NCBI GenBank assembly: GCA_016720825.1 | Contig: JADKJV010000013.1 | Span: 1 to 64,000 of the forward strand | DNA from: Chitinophagaceae bacterium | Lineage (GTDB): Bacteria > Bacteroidota > Bacteroidia > Chitinophagales > Chitinophagaceae | Direction: 5' to 3' | DNA: 64,000 nt | Part shown: positions 32,922-41,300 of the stretch, in pieces | How the letters are laid out: each line of letters starts with the position of its first letter | Numbering within the stretch: the stretch's first letter is position 1 | The notes under the pieces: model-generated | Told to the model about the DNA's origin: nothing | What the model saw: only the letters and a program-made list of their open reading frames with translations | Databases searched by the model: none | Program-made: the position numbers and the translations under genes

Positions 32922-35339
32922 TTACTCACCAACAATTTTTTCTGTATGCATCAGCTTACCGCTGGCATCAATGCCCTCAATTACCAGTTTGAATTTGCGG
33001 GCATGGTCATTATTAAAAAACTTAACGTGTACAGGTTTGTTTTCTTTGTCAGTGAAAAAATTGGGATTCCAGTATAATGTTGTCCGGTTATCCTGTGCCG
33101 GTGCTTTGAAATCGGGGTTCGCATAATCGGGACTGAAGAACTCCTTAGTAATAGAATATCCGTTCACCTGGATAAATTCCAGTTTTTCCTGTTTGGGATC
33201 TGATTCAGATTTGTCTTTCTGGTAAACAGCTACGGCGCCGCCGGGGAAACCGCTGCCTACGCCTACAAATCCTGCTTCGTAAAATTTAATCAATGCCACA
33301 TCCCTGACCATGACGTTTTTGAGCTGGTTAACATCAACCGGGGATTCATCCTGGAACAGTCCCACCAGCCATTTGCGCCCGCTGATCAGGCTCATGTTCT
33401 TCCGGTTTACAATAGCACCACCCTGTAATTCCAGTTGCTGGATCCGGTTCATAAAATAATCCACCACATTCATGGTTTTATCATTCACTGGTTCATTGAT
33501 CAAATCTATATCCACTTTCCCCGGGGAAGAGAAAACACCAGATGCATACTTTTCAGAAACCAGGTCAATGGGTTTTTTATTCGTCTTTGATCTTACCGTA
33601 ACCCTGGACAGTTCTTTATACTCATCCTGCAGGATTTTCACCTGGCTGGACCTGGCCTGTATTTCTTCTTTCGACATAGTTGGTTGAGCCGATAATAATA
33701 ACTGGTTGAAATAATCCGGCTGATTCATACCGGCAACCGATTTCATATTCATTGAATCCGGAATAATAATACCGGGTTTTATTTTCCCGTCTTTATCCAG
33801 GTAGGAATAATACATTTTGGTTTTACCATAATAAATCAGTGAGTCAACCAAAAACCTTCCGTTCGTACCAACCGGGAATTCATAGTTCTGCGTGGAGGAA
33901 TCTTCCGCTTCAATATAAATATTCAGTTTGCCACCGGTTACGGGTTGTTTGTTTTTATCATCAACCACCAGTCCGCTGAAACGAATCAGGTTTTCATCTG
34001 TGAATTTATTTTCTGGGAACTCGCCTTTCAGGATTTTAGTCCAGCTATACCGGGTCCATCCATGGGTAAGCATCAGGTTATCCAATGCCAGCTTAACACT
34101 ATCATCCTGGTGGTCAAAATACCAGGCGGGATTGTACACGGTGCCCCGCAGGTCGCTCGTGAGCAGGAAGCGTGACCAGATATTATCTGTGTTGGCAGAA
34201 TTCCCGGCAGTGATATCAGTTATTGAAACCGCGCAGCTTCTTTGTGCTGCTTCGGGGAAGCTCAGTTCCCAGTCGTTGGCCGCTCTTTTTGTAAAGGAAA
34301 CCTGGGCGGGGTTTATATCTGCGGCTGATTTGTATTCACCATTATTGACAAATGCCAAACGCTCGGCCAAAGGCAGTCCTTCCCGGTTAAATACTGTGAA
34401 ATGCAGGATACCAGAAGGCAGGCTGTCGGTAATAATATGACCCAATACGGAAGGATAACTTTCAAAAGCAATGTTCATGTCAAATACGATCTCATTGCGG
34501 ATGGTGATAACCAGCTCCACTTCTGAGAATTCGTTCATGTCTTTTCCGGCGCGGGAGAGCAGGAACTGTTTGCCGCCTTTTTCGTCTGACACTTTCAGGC
34601 TGATACCGGCCGGACTTACTTCGGGAAGCGGGAAATTCCTTTTGCTCCCGTTAAAATCCACTTCAGCCATATATTTTTTCCCGGCCAGCGGCTTGAACTG
34701 CAGTTTGCCGATACCATCGTGATAGGTTTTAAAGGGTGCGATGGTATTTCCATCAGAAGTAAGAATGACACCGGAAACATTAATAGGTTGCCCGTTTTCA
34801 TCGGTTGCTTTAAAAGCGACTACCGATAAAATGCCATCCACCAGTTTGCCGCTCTCCGGAAAGAACTGAATGTTTACGTTGGGGATTTTGGCCGCAGTTA
34901 TTGCAGGTGTTGCAGAACTGTTGAACACATAAATCGCTTTCTTATATATATAGGCTTCGTCATTGTTCAGGTTTACGGGTGTGAGGGCTCTGACAATATA
35001 ATTTCCCTGAGGGAGTGAATCGGGGATATCAAAACTCCCTTTGGCGACTGCACCTGAAATCGGGAGCTGCAGGTTGCGGATGATCTGGCCGTTGCTGTTG
35101 AGGAATTGCAGGAAAAAATTATTGCTCAGCAGGCTGGGGGAGCCGTTGTGAAGCAGATAGGCTTTGAAAAAAACAGTTTCACCCGCTACATAATTATCCT
35201 TGTCGTACTGTATATATATTTTCTCCACCACCATTTTCTCGTTCAGGGTTTTCATCAGCGCATCAGAAGGCTGGGCGGAGGCGGTACCGGCACTCAGGAT
35301 AAACAGGGCGGCCAGTATTTTTTTCAGGCTATTTTTCAT
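32922..35339 (-). CDS. Large secreted MG2-like / plug-domain protein, copy B
   Basis: An 805-residue exported protein. The signal peptide ends near TASAQPS. Residues about 40-150 form an alpha-2-macroglobulin MG2-like domain (EKIYIQYDKDNYVAGETVFFKAY ... LPQGNYIVRALTP), followed by several beta-sandwich domains. Residues about 600-720 resemble a TonB receptor plug (QLELQGGAIVNRKN, YEAGFVGVGSGFPGGAVAVY) without a barrel. This family is common and undescribed in Bacteroidota; a role in envelope stress or surface assembly is only a guess. It follows a 824-residue paralogue by 72 bases. Confidence 0.82.
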   Translation of the reverse strand: MKNSLKKILAALFILSAGTASAQPSDALMKTLNEKMVVEKIYIQYDKDNYVAGETVFFKAYLLHNGSPSLLSNNFFLQFLNSNGQIIRNLQLPISGAVAKGSFDIPDSLPQGNYIVRALTPVNLNNDEAYIYKKAIYVFNSSATPAITAAKIPNVNIQFFPESGKLVDGILSVVAFKATDENGQPINVSGVILTSDGNTIAPFKTYHDGIGKLQFKPLAGKKYMAEVDFNGSKRNFPLPEVSPAGISLKVSDEKGGKQFLLSRAGKDMNEFSEVELVITIRNEIVFDMNIAFESYPSVLGHIITDSLPSGILHFTVFNREGLPLAERLAFVNNGEYKSAADINPAQVSFTKRAANDWELSFPEAAQRSCAVSITDITAGNSANTDNIWSRFLLTSDLRGTVYNPAWYFDHQDDSVKLALDNLMLTHGWTRYSWTKILKGEFPENKFTDENLIRFSGLVVDDKNKQPVTGGKLNIYIEAEDSSTQNYEFPVGTNGRFLVDSLIYYGKTKMYYSYLDKDGKIKPGIIIPDSMNMKSVAGMNQPDYFNQLLLSAQPTMSKEEIQARSSQVKILQDEYKELSRVTVRSKTNKKPIDLVSEKYASGVFSSPGKVDIDLINEPVNDKTMNVVDYFMNRIQQLELQGGAIVNRKNMSLISGRKWLVGLFQDESPVDVNQLKNVMVRDVALIKFYEAGFVGVGSGFPGGAVAVYQKDKSESDPKQEKLEFIQVNGYSITKEFFSPDYANPDFKAPAQDNRTTLYWNPNFFTDKENKPVHVKFFNNDHARKFKLVIEGIDASGKLMHTEKIVGE

Positions 35340-35411
35340 ACTTAAATATTGAAGCCAAATTACGATTTCAAACTGTGGCGGGACATGAGTTTACACAGGC
35401 GGTATTATTTA

Positions 35412-37886
35412 TCAGTTTTCCGCGGGCTGAACGGTTTTTTCTAGGTGAATGAGCCTGCCGTATATGTCAAAACCTTCCAGGACAATAGTGTACTTTTCAA
35501 CAATATCACTGTTATTGAACTTCAGGTTCAGGGTTTTTTCCTTTTCATTGGTATAAAGCTCCGGATTCCAGTACAGGGTTATCCTTTTATCGGTTACCCC
35601 GGGCGTACTGGCTGACAGTGAATAATCGGGATTGAAAAACTCCCGCGAAATTGAATACCCGTTGTATTCAATATAGCGTGCCGGTGGCTTTTGACGCTGG
35701 GATGTAGTGCCATCTTTAAGGTAAACGGCGATTGCTCCTCCCGGGAATTCACTGCCCGCCCCAAAAAAACCTGACTCAAAAAATTTAACGTACGCGATCT
35801 GGTCGGCCCGGAGAATTTTAAGCTGGTAAATATTAGCCTGGTTTTCGTTTATATACAGGCCGACTTCCCAATACCTCATAATACCTTTTTGAGCGTCAAC
35901 CAAATTATAGTTTGAAAGACTGAAATTTTTCCTGTTCACAAATGTTCCGTACTGTGTATCAACTGTACTGATCCTGTTCTTTATATAATCAAATGCATTC
36001 ATAAATCCTTCTGTGGGATTTCCATTTTCGTTGTTAACTATAACACGACCGCCGGACCTGAAAATCTGGCTGGTGTATTTTTCATTTACAATATCCTCCA
36101 CTCTTTTTTTGGTGCTTTTCAGGATTACATTTTCAAGGACTTTGGCTTCTGCATTACCTTTTTGAATCATTTCAAATCGTTTCACTGCCAGGGCAGTATC
36201 CTTTAGTGAAACTGTTTTTGTCTCGGTAACTGCAGGATACCCTGATGTTAATATTTCGCCGACGCCCTGAAACTTAATCTCATCATCAGTTTTAATATTT
36301 ACCAGGCGTTCTTTTCCACGCTGGTCTTTATAGGTGTAGTAAATCCTGGTTTTGCCCATGATCAGCAGGGAGTCAAGCAGAAATGTGCCTTTATCGGAAA
36401 CGGGAATTTCGTAAGAAAACATGGAAGAGTCTTCGGCGGTAATAAATACAGAAAGGCTTCCTGCTGCTGCAGGGCTTTTCGTTTTTTCATCGGTCAACTG
36501 CCCGCTGATATTAATCAGGTATGAGTCGGTATATTGTTTTGGAGGAGGGCTATTCGCAAGGATTTTCGACCAATTAAACCGGCTCCATCCATGCGTCAGC
36601 ATAACATGATCAAGTGCGAGCCCACCTGAGTCGTTTGCCGGATTAAAATACCAGGCCGGGTTATTGATATTTCCTTTTAATTCATCTGTCATCAGAAAGC
36701 GGGTTACTATATTATCAAGTGTTCCCGCTGTTGACGAGCCGGTCTCTGTGATAGCTACGGAACAACTTCGTTGCAGTGTATCAGGAAAAGAGATTTCCAC
36801 CAGATTCTCTTCCCTTTTTCCCAGTCCGGTTTTCAATAGTTTAATCTCTCCTTCATGGAATGACCGGTTGTTCAGGAAACTCAGCCTTTCTGCCAAAGGG
36901 ACCAGATCCTGGTTGAAAACAGTAAAGTGGAGAATACCGGCGGGGAGGCTGTCTGTCAGTAAATGCCCCTTTACCGATTCATATAAATCAAAACTGATTT
37001 CTTCTTCATATACAATTGCATTGTTGATCCTGGCAATGAGCCAGAGTTTTTCATACGCGGCCTTATTCTTCAGACTGCGTGTAATCACAAACCCCTTACC
37101 GCGTGGTTCATTTTCAATATGCAGGCTGATCCCTGATTCTTTTACTTCGGGCAAGGGGAAAAGAACATTCTTTCCATTCAGTGAAACCTGGGCTATATAT
37201 TTTTTAGCCACCTGTGGCCGGAACCGGAAACTGCCCATCCCGTCATGTTGTGAAACGAAAGGCATTATATATACGCCATCAGCAGTTTTGATCTGTCCGC
37301 TGATGCTTAAAGGACGACCTGAAGAGTCTGCTGCTTTAAATGCAACAGTAGTCATTACCTGGTCCACCATTTCACCACTTTCGGGAAAAAACTGTACTGA
37401 AATTTCCGCATTAACGGGCATTGCATTTTTTTCTATCCCTGCTTTCCGGGGATTCAGCACGAAAATATCGTGGGCATAAATGTTTTGTTCTAACCCGTTC
37501 ATCATCCCGGGTGTTATGGCTTCTATAATATAATGCCCCTGCTGAAGACTGTCGGGTAACAGCAAATCCCCACCGACAGTTGCGCCCTTCACCGGAAAAT
37601 GCAGCTTAGTGATAACCCTTCCTGACATATCCGTTAACTGCATATAAAAATGATTGCTTTGTCCGCTGGGTGCGCCCTGGCTGTATAAATAAGCCTTAAA
37701 CCAGACTGTATCTCCGGCAGAATAAAAATTCCTGTCGTAATGGATGTAAATATTTTCCCCCGGATACTTCCTCATACTCATGCTGATAAGAGAGTCTAAC
37801 CGCTGGGTATTCGCTGGCTTACTCAGAATGAGTGGTAACAGCAATATCAGCAGACAGTTTTTCATCATGAGTTTCATTTTTACCAA
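35412..37886 (-). CDS. Large secreted MG2-like / plug-domain protein, copy A
   Basis: An 824-residue paralogue of copy B with the same plan: signal peptide (ILLLPLILSKPANTQ), MG2-like domain (ENIYIHYDRNFYSAGDTVWFKAY ... LQQGHYIIEAITP), middle domains (LPAGILHFTVFNQDLVPLAERLSF), and a plug-like C-terminal region (FFGAGSEFPGGAIAVYLKDG). Family members are often found as tandem sets. Both copies look intact, which is unlike several neighbours. ATGs at 37886, 37877, 37868 and 37865 are possible starts. Confidence 0.82.
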   Translation of the reverse strand: MVKMKLMMKNCLLILLLPLILSKPANTQRLDSLISMSMRKYPGENIYIHYDRNFYSAGDTVWFKAYLYSQGAPSGQSNHFYMQLTDMSGRVITKLHFPVKGATVGGDLLLPDSLQQGHYIIEAITPGMMNGLEQNIYAHDIFVLNPRKAGIEKNAMPVNAEISVQFFPESGEMVDQVMTTVAFKAADSSGRPLSISGQIKTADGVYIMPFVSQHDGMGSFRFRPQVAKKYIAQVSLNGKNVLFPLPEVKESGISLHIENEPRGKGFVITRSLKNKAAYEKLWLIARINNAIVYEEEISFDLYESVKGHLLTDSLPAGILHFTVFNQDLVPLAERLSFLNNRSFHEGEIKLLKTGLGKREENLVEISFPDTLQRSCSVAITETGSSTAGTLDNIVTRFLMTDELKGNINNPAWYFNPANDSGGLALDHVMLTHGWSRFNWSKILANSPPPKQYTDSYLINISGQLTDEKTKSPAAAGSLSVFITAEDSSMFSYEIPVSDKGTFLLDSLLIMGKTRIYYTYKDQRGKERLVNIKTDDEIKFQGVGEILTSGYPAVTETKTVSLKDTALAVKRFEMIQKGNAEAKVLENVILKSTKKRVEDIVNEKYTSQIFRSGGRVIVNNENGNPTEGFMNAFDYIKNRISTVDTQYGTFVNRKNFSLSNYNLVDAQKGIMRYWEVGLYINENQANIYQLKILRADQIAYVKFFESGFFGAGSEFPGGAIAVYLKDGTTSQRQKPPARYIEYNGYSISREFFNPDYSLSASTPGVTDKRITLYWNPELYTNEKEKTLNLKFNNSDIVEKYTIVLEGFDIYGRLIHLEKTVQPAEN

Positions 37887-38035
37887 AAAGCAGAAGGAAA
37901 ACCTGTTCTCAGGGGGCGGGGCTCGTCTTCAAGATTTTAAAATGTATAAAAACGCTGCATATGTCTTTTTTAACACCCTAAAACAGGGATAAATACTGTA
38001 CATAATCTGTCCTTCTGATTTAAATTGCATAGCTC

Positions 38036-40075
38036 ATGGCCTTCAAACTACATACCCCTTATCCCCCTGCCGGCGACCAGCCGGATGCGATCCGCCAGTT
38101 AACGGAAGGGGTCCAGAATGGTGAACGGTACCAGACCCTGCTGGGTGTAACAGGCAGTGGTAAAACATTCACGATTGCCAATGTGATCCAGAACCTGCAA
38201 AGACCCACGCTGGTATTAACGCATAATAAAACACTGGTAGCGCAGCTGTATGGTGAGTTCCGCCAGTTTTTCCCGGAGAATGCGGTGGAGTATTTTGTTT
38301 CTTACTATGATTATTACCAGCCGGAAGCGTATATGCCGGTGAGTGATGTATATATTGAAAAAGACCTGAGTATTAATGATGAACTCGACAAACTCAGGCT
38401 CCGTGCCACATCCAGTTTGCTGAGTGGCCGCAGGGATATCATTGTGGTGGCGAGTGTGAGTTGTATCTATGGTATGGGTAATCCCACCGATTATGAAAAC
38501 GGGATTATCCGGATTGAAAAAGGCCAGGTGATATCCAGGCAGGGTTTCCTGCATGCGCTGGTGAATTCATTGTACACGCGTACGACGATAGATTTTAACC
38601 GGGGTTCATTCCGTGTGAAAGGTGATACGGTTGATATCAACCTGCCTTATGTGGATTATGGTTACCGCATTACTTTTTTCGGGGATGAGATTGAAGAAAT
38701 TGAAAGTATAGAAGTGATTACGGGTAAAAGGATCGGCCTGATGGAAAACGCGGCCATCTTCCCGGCTAATTTATATGTGGCACCGAAGGACATCCTGCAG
38801 CAGGTGCTGTATGAAATCCAGGATGAGGTGCAGGCCCAGATTGACTATTTCAAGAAAACAGGAAAGTATATCGAAGCGCAACGGCTTGGCGAAAGAGTGA
38901 ATTATGATATTGAGATGATCCGCGAGCTGGGTTACTGCAATGGCATTGAAAACTATTCCCGGTTTTTTGACAGGCGCAAACCCGGCACCAGGCCATTCTG
39001 TTTGCTGGATTATTTCCCGAAGGATTTTTTATGTGTGATTGATGAAAGTCACCAGACGATTCCGCAGGTAAGTGGTATGTATGGCGGTGACCGCAGCCGC
39101 AAGCTGGTGCTGGTGGATTATGGTTTCCGTTTACCCTCTGCACTGGATAACCGTCCGCTGAATTTCCATGAATTTGAAAACCTGGTGAACCAGACCATTT
39201 TTGTTTCTGCAACACCGGATGATTATGAACTGGAAAAATGCGGTGGTGTGGTGGTGGAACAGGTGGTGAGGCCAACGGGGTTGCTCGATCCTCCCATACA
39301 AATCAGGCCATCGGTGAACCAGATTGACGATTTGCTGGATGAAATTGACAAGACTATTAAAAAAGGTGACCGTGTACTGGTAACCACATTAACCAAACGG
39401 ATGGCAGAGGAAATGGATAAATACCTGCATAAACTCAATGTCAAATCCAAATACATACACAGTGAAGTGGATACGCTGGAAAGGGTGGAGATATTAAGGC
39501 AATTGCGTTTGGGTACGATTGATGTTTTAGTGGGCGTGAATCTCCTGCGGGAAGGCCTCGATCTGCCGGAGGTTTCGCTGGTGGCGATACTGGATGCGGA
39601 TAAGGAAGGTTTTCTCCGCAATGAAAAATCGCTGACACAAACGGCAGGACGTGCGGCGAGGAATGTGGACGGTTTTGTTATTTTCTATGCTGATAAGATG
39701 ACCGACAGCATGCAGAAAACGATTGACGAAACAAACCGCCGCCGCGAAAAACAAATTGCCTGGAATATTGAGTTTGGTATTACACCACGCACGATTACCA
39801 AAACCACTCAGGATGTATTTGCGCAGACATCGGTGCTTGATATTAAAGGATATGATCCGGCGAATCCTTACGCACTTGCACCGGACCAGGAACTGGTTAC
39901 ACATGCAGCTGATGAACAAAAAGAATATAAAACGATTCCTCAATTAGAAAAAGGAATCCACCAGGTAAAAAAAGATATGGAGAAAGCTGCCAGAGATCTG
40001 GATTTCATGGAAGCGGCAAGGCTAAGAGATGAAATGTTTGTTTTGCAGAATCAGCTGGAGCAGATGAAGAAATGA
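38036..40075 (+). CDS. uvrB: Excinuclease ABC subunit UvrB
   Basis: A 679-residue DNA-damage recognition helicase of nucleotide excision repair. Walker A GVTGSGKTFTIAN lies near residue 38, the beta-hairpin VEYFVSYYDYYQPEAY near residue 87, and the helicase motifs CVIDESHQTIPQV and LVTTLTKRMAEEM further on. The C-terminal UVR motif that binds UvrC (DFMEAARLRDEMFVLQNQLEQ region) is present. It is intact with normal length and has no uvrA or uvrC neighbour. Confidence 0.99.
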   Translation: MAFKLHTPYPPAGDQPDAIRQLTEGVQNGERYQTLLGVTGSGKTFTIANVIQNLQRPTLVLTHNKTLVAQLYGEFRQFFPENAVEYFVSYYDYYQPEAYMPVSDVYIEKDLSINDELDKLRLRATSSLLSGRRDIIVVASVSCIYGMGNPTDYENGIIRIEKGQVISRQGFLHALVNSLYTRTTIDFNRGSFRVKGDTVDINLPYVDYGYRITFFGDEIEEIESIEVITGKRIGLMENAAIFPANLYVAPKDILQQVLYEIQDEVQAQIDYFKKTGKYIEAQRLGERVNYDIEMIRELGYCNGIENYSRFFDRRKPGTRPFCLLDYFPKDFLCVIDESHQTIPQVSGMYGGDRSRKLVLVDYGFRLPSALDNRPLNFHEFENLVNQTIFVSATPDDYELEKCGGVVVEQVVRPTGLLDPPIQIRPSVNQIDDLLDEIDKTIKKGDRVLVTTLTKRMAEEMDKYLHKLNVKSKYIHSEVDTLERVEILRQLRLGTIDVLVGVNLLREGLDLPEVSLVAILDADKEGFLRNEKSLTQTAGRAARNVDGFVIFYADKMTDSMQKTIDETNRRREKQIAWNIEFGITPRTITKTTQDVFAQTSVLDIKGYDPANPYALAPDQELVTHAADEQKEYKTIPQLEKGIHQVKKDMEKAARDLDFMEAARLRDEMFVLQNQLEQMKK

Positions 40076-40131
40076 GGGTAACTAAATAATTGATTAATTT
40101 TAAAAAATCATTGCCCTAAATTCCCCCTGAA

Positions 40132-40341
40132 ATGAGTTATTCAAAAATGGACAGGTCGGTTTTCAAAGCTTCCCGGCTTGAGGATTCAGGGAACGCCGAT
40201 TATCAATATTGGTTTGATAAGAGTATAGCTGAGCGGCTTGCTGCCGCTGCAGTGATGATTGCTGTTTCCTTCCGGGAACCTGATTTTTTAAGCAAAAAGG
40301 TTGACCGTAAAATTTTTTCTGCCCATAAATTGAACAATTGA
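40132..40341 (+). CDS. Small antitoxin-like partner of a nucleotidyltransferase
   Basis: A 69-residue protein (start MSYSKMDRSVFKAS; ending VDRKIFSAHKLNN). In my memory of Bacteroidota genomes, similar short proteins with a D(R/K)xxFxA.. start and a (V/I)D(R/K)xxFSxxK end stand directly before small nucleotidyltransferase genes, as two-gene cassettes with a possible toxin-antitoxin role. Here the stop overlaps the TTG start of such a gene by three bases, which fits. That it is an antitoxin is inferred, not shown. Confidence 0.7.
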   Translation: MSYSKMDRSVFKASRLEDSGNADYQYWFDKSIAERLAAAAVMIAVSFREPDFLSKKVDRKIFSAHKLNN

Positions 40342-40761
40342 GGGATTTATTTAATCCGGATTTTCCGGAATTTTACCCCGCTTCCCCCAAAAAAGAGGGA
40401 AAAAACCCGGGGGGGGGAGAGGCTGTAATTATGGGGGGAAAACGGCCGCCCCCGGGGGGGGGGAAGGGGGGGAAAAGAAAAAAAAAAAAAAAAAACCAAC
40501 AAAAAAAGAAACCCGAATGGGGGATGGGCCCCCCCCCCCCCCCCGAACGGGGGGAACTGTTCCCCACCGAAAAAAAAATTATAACCCGGGGGGGGGCCCC
40601 CCACCCCAAATAAAAAGCCCCGGGGGCGGGGGGGGGGGGTGGGGAGGCGCCCCCTGCAACAAAAGAAAAAAAGAGGGGGGGAGGGGAGGGGGGGCCCCAA
40701 AACCCCCCCCCGGCCAGGGATAAAGCTCAATGATATTGAAAACCTTCCTTCAGGGGAGTAG
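40338..40761 (+). pseudogene. Nucleotidyltransferase gene hidden in corrupted sequence
   Basis: The TTG start at 40338 opens MRDLFNPDFPEF, the typical N-terminus of small Bacteroidota nucleotidyltransferases. Further on, GGGEAVIMGGKRP can be aligned with their ...GGYAVIMHGxPRTTGD motif. The end reads KLNDIENLPSGE and then stop at 40759-40761, matching the usual ...KDLxDIENL tail. Between, the bases are runs of G, C and A. I infer that a real gene of about 140 residues is present and its bases were miscalled. The family call depends on my memory of the motif. Confidence 0.55.
40380..40722. other. Homopolymer-rich corrupted tract
   Basis: About 340 bases made mostly of runs of G, C and A (many of 5-17 bases), with nothing like it elsewhere in the window. 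Sequence on both sides is normal coding DNA of one gene. Long frames on either strand within it (for example a Pro/Gly/Phe-rich minus frame) are artefacts of the runs. A sequencing or consensus failure explains it better than biology. Confidence 0.85.
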
Positions 40762-40940
40762 CGAACAATTCATTTACCCGAGCCCAGTCCCATACGTAGT
40801 TTTACGAGAATCCCCTAAGTATTTCTGCCCAATTTGATCATTTACAAGCCGCTGGAATTGGGTATTACACCAGCCCGTTCTAATTTAGTGTCAGCAAGAA
40901 ACCAAATCCAATTTTTTGTAAAACCATCAATCCAATAGTT

Positions 40941-41201
40941 ATGAAAAGACGTGTCCGTAAAATCGCGAATTTCTTTGCGTTCAACCTCCTGTTCTTCGCG
41001 CTGTACCTGAATTTCATCCACAAAGACAAAACTGCACCTGCTGCACAAGCCAGCACGCAGAGCACTGCTGCATTCAGCGGTACTACGCTAGTGGACAATC
41101 CGGATCAGTATCTGAAGAAAAACGAGGCCTCTACTGCTGTTGTTCCCAGGACTGAAAAGTCTTCTGAAAGCACCAGTGCGCTGAAATTATCAATTAACTA
41201 A
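40941..41201 (+). CDS. Short membrane-anchored protein of unknown function
   Basis: An 86-residue protein. A basic start (MKRRVRKIANFFAFN) and one hydrophobic helix (LLFFALYLNF) lead into a low-complexity, Ala/Thr/Ser-rich tail (APAAQASTQSTAAFSGTT) without motif. It looks like a type II anchored envelope peptide. It is a single gene with a hairpin after it and precedes polA by about 100 bases. No function can be stated. Confidence 0.55.
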   Translation: MKRRVRKIANFFAFNLLFFALYLNFIHKDKTAPAAQASTQSTAAFSGTTLVDNPDQYLKKNEASTAVVPRTEKSSESTSALKLSIN

Positions 41202-41224
41202 AGCAAAGCAGCGTTTAACATACA

Positions 41225-41253
41225 GGCACCCTGGCTTAAAAGCCGGGGTTGCC
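41225..41253 (+). terminator. Terminator-like hairpin before polA
   Basis: The stem GGCACCCTGGCT / AGCCGGGGTTGCC with a short AAAA loop is followed by GTGTTT, a weak T tract. Confidence 0.55.
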
Positions 41254-41300
41254 GTGTTTCCGGCCCTCCCAGCTCCGGGGTAAATCTTTACCTTAGTGGC

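Noticed and set aside
36664..37479. 271-codon plus-strand frame inside an MG2-like gene
   Set aside because: Ser/Arg/Leu-rich antisense shadow of the intact minus-strand gene.
40347..40730. Minus-strand frame rich in Pro, Gly and Phe across the homopolymer tract
   Set aside because: It is an automatic result of C, G and A runs; no real codon pattern is present, and the other strand shows remains of a different gene.
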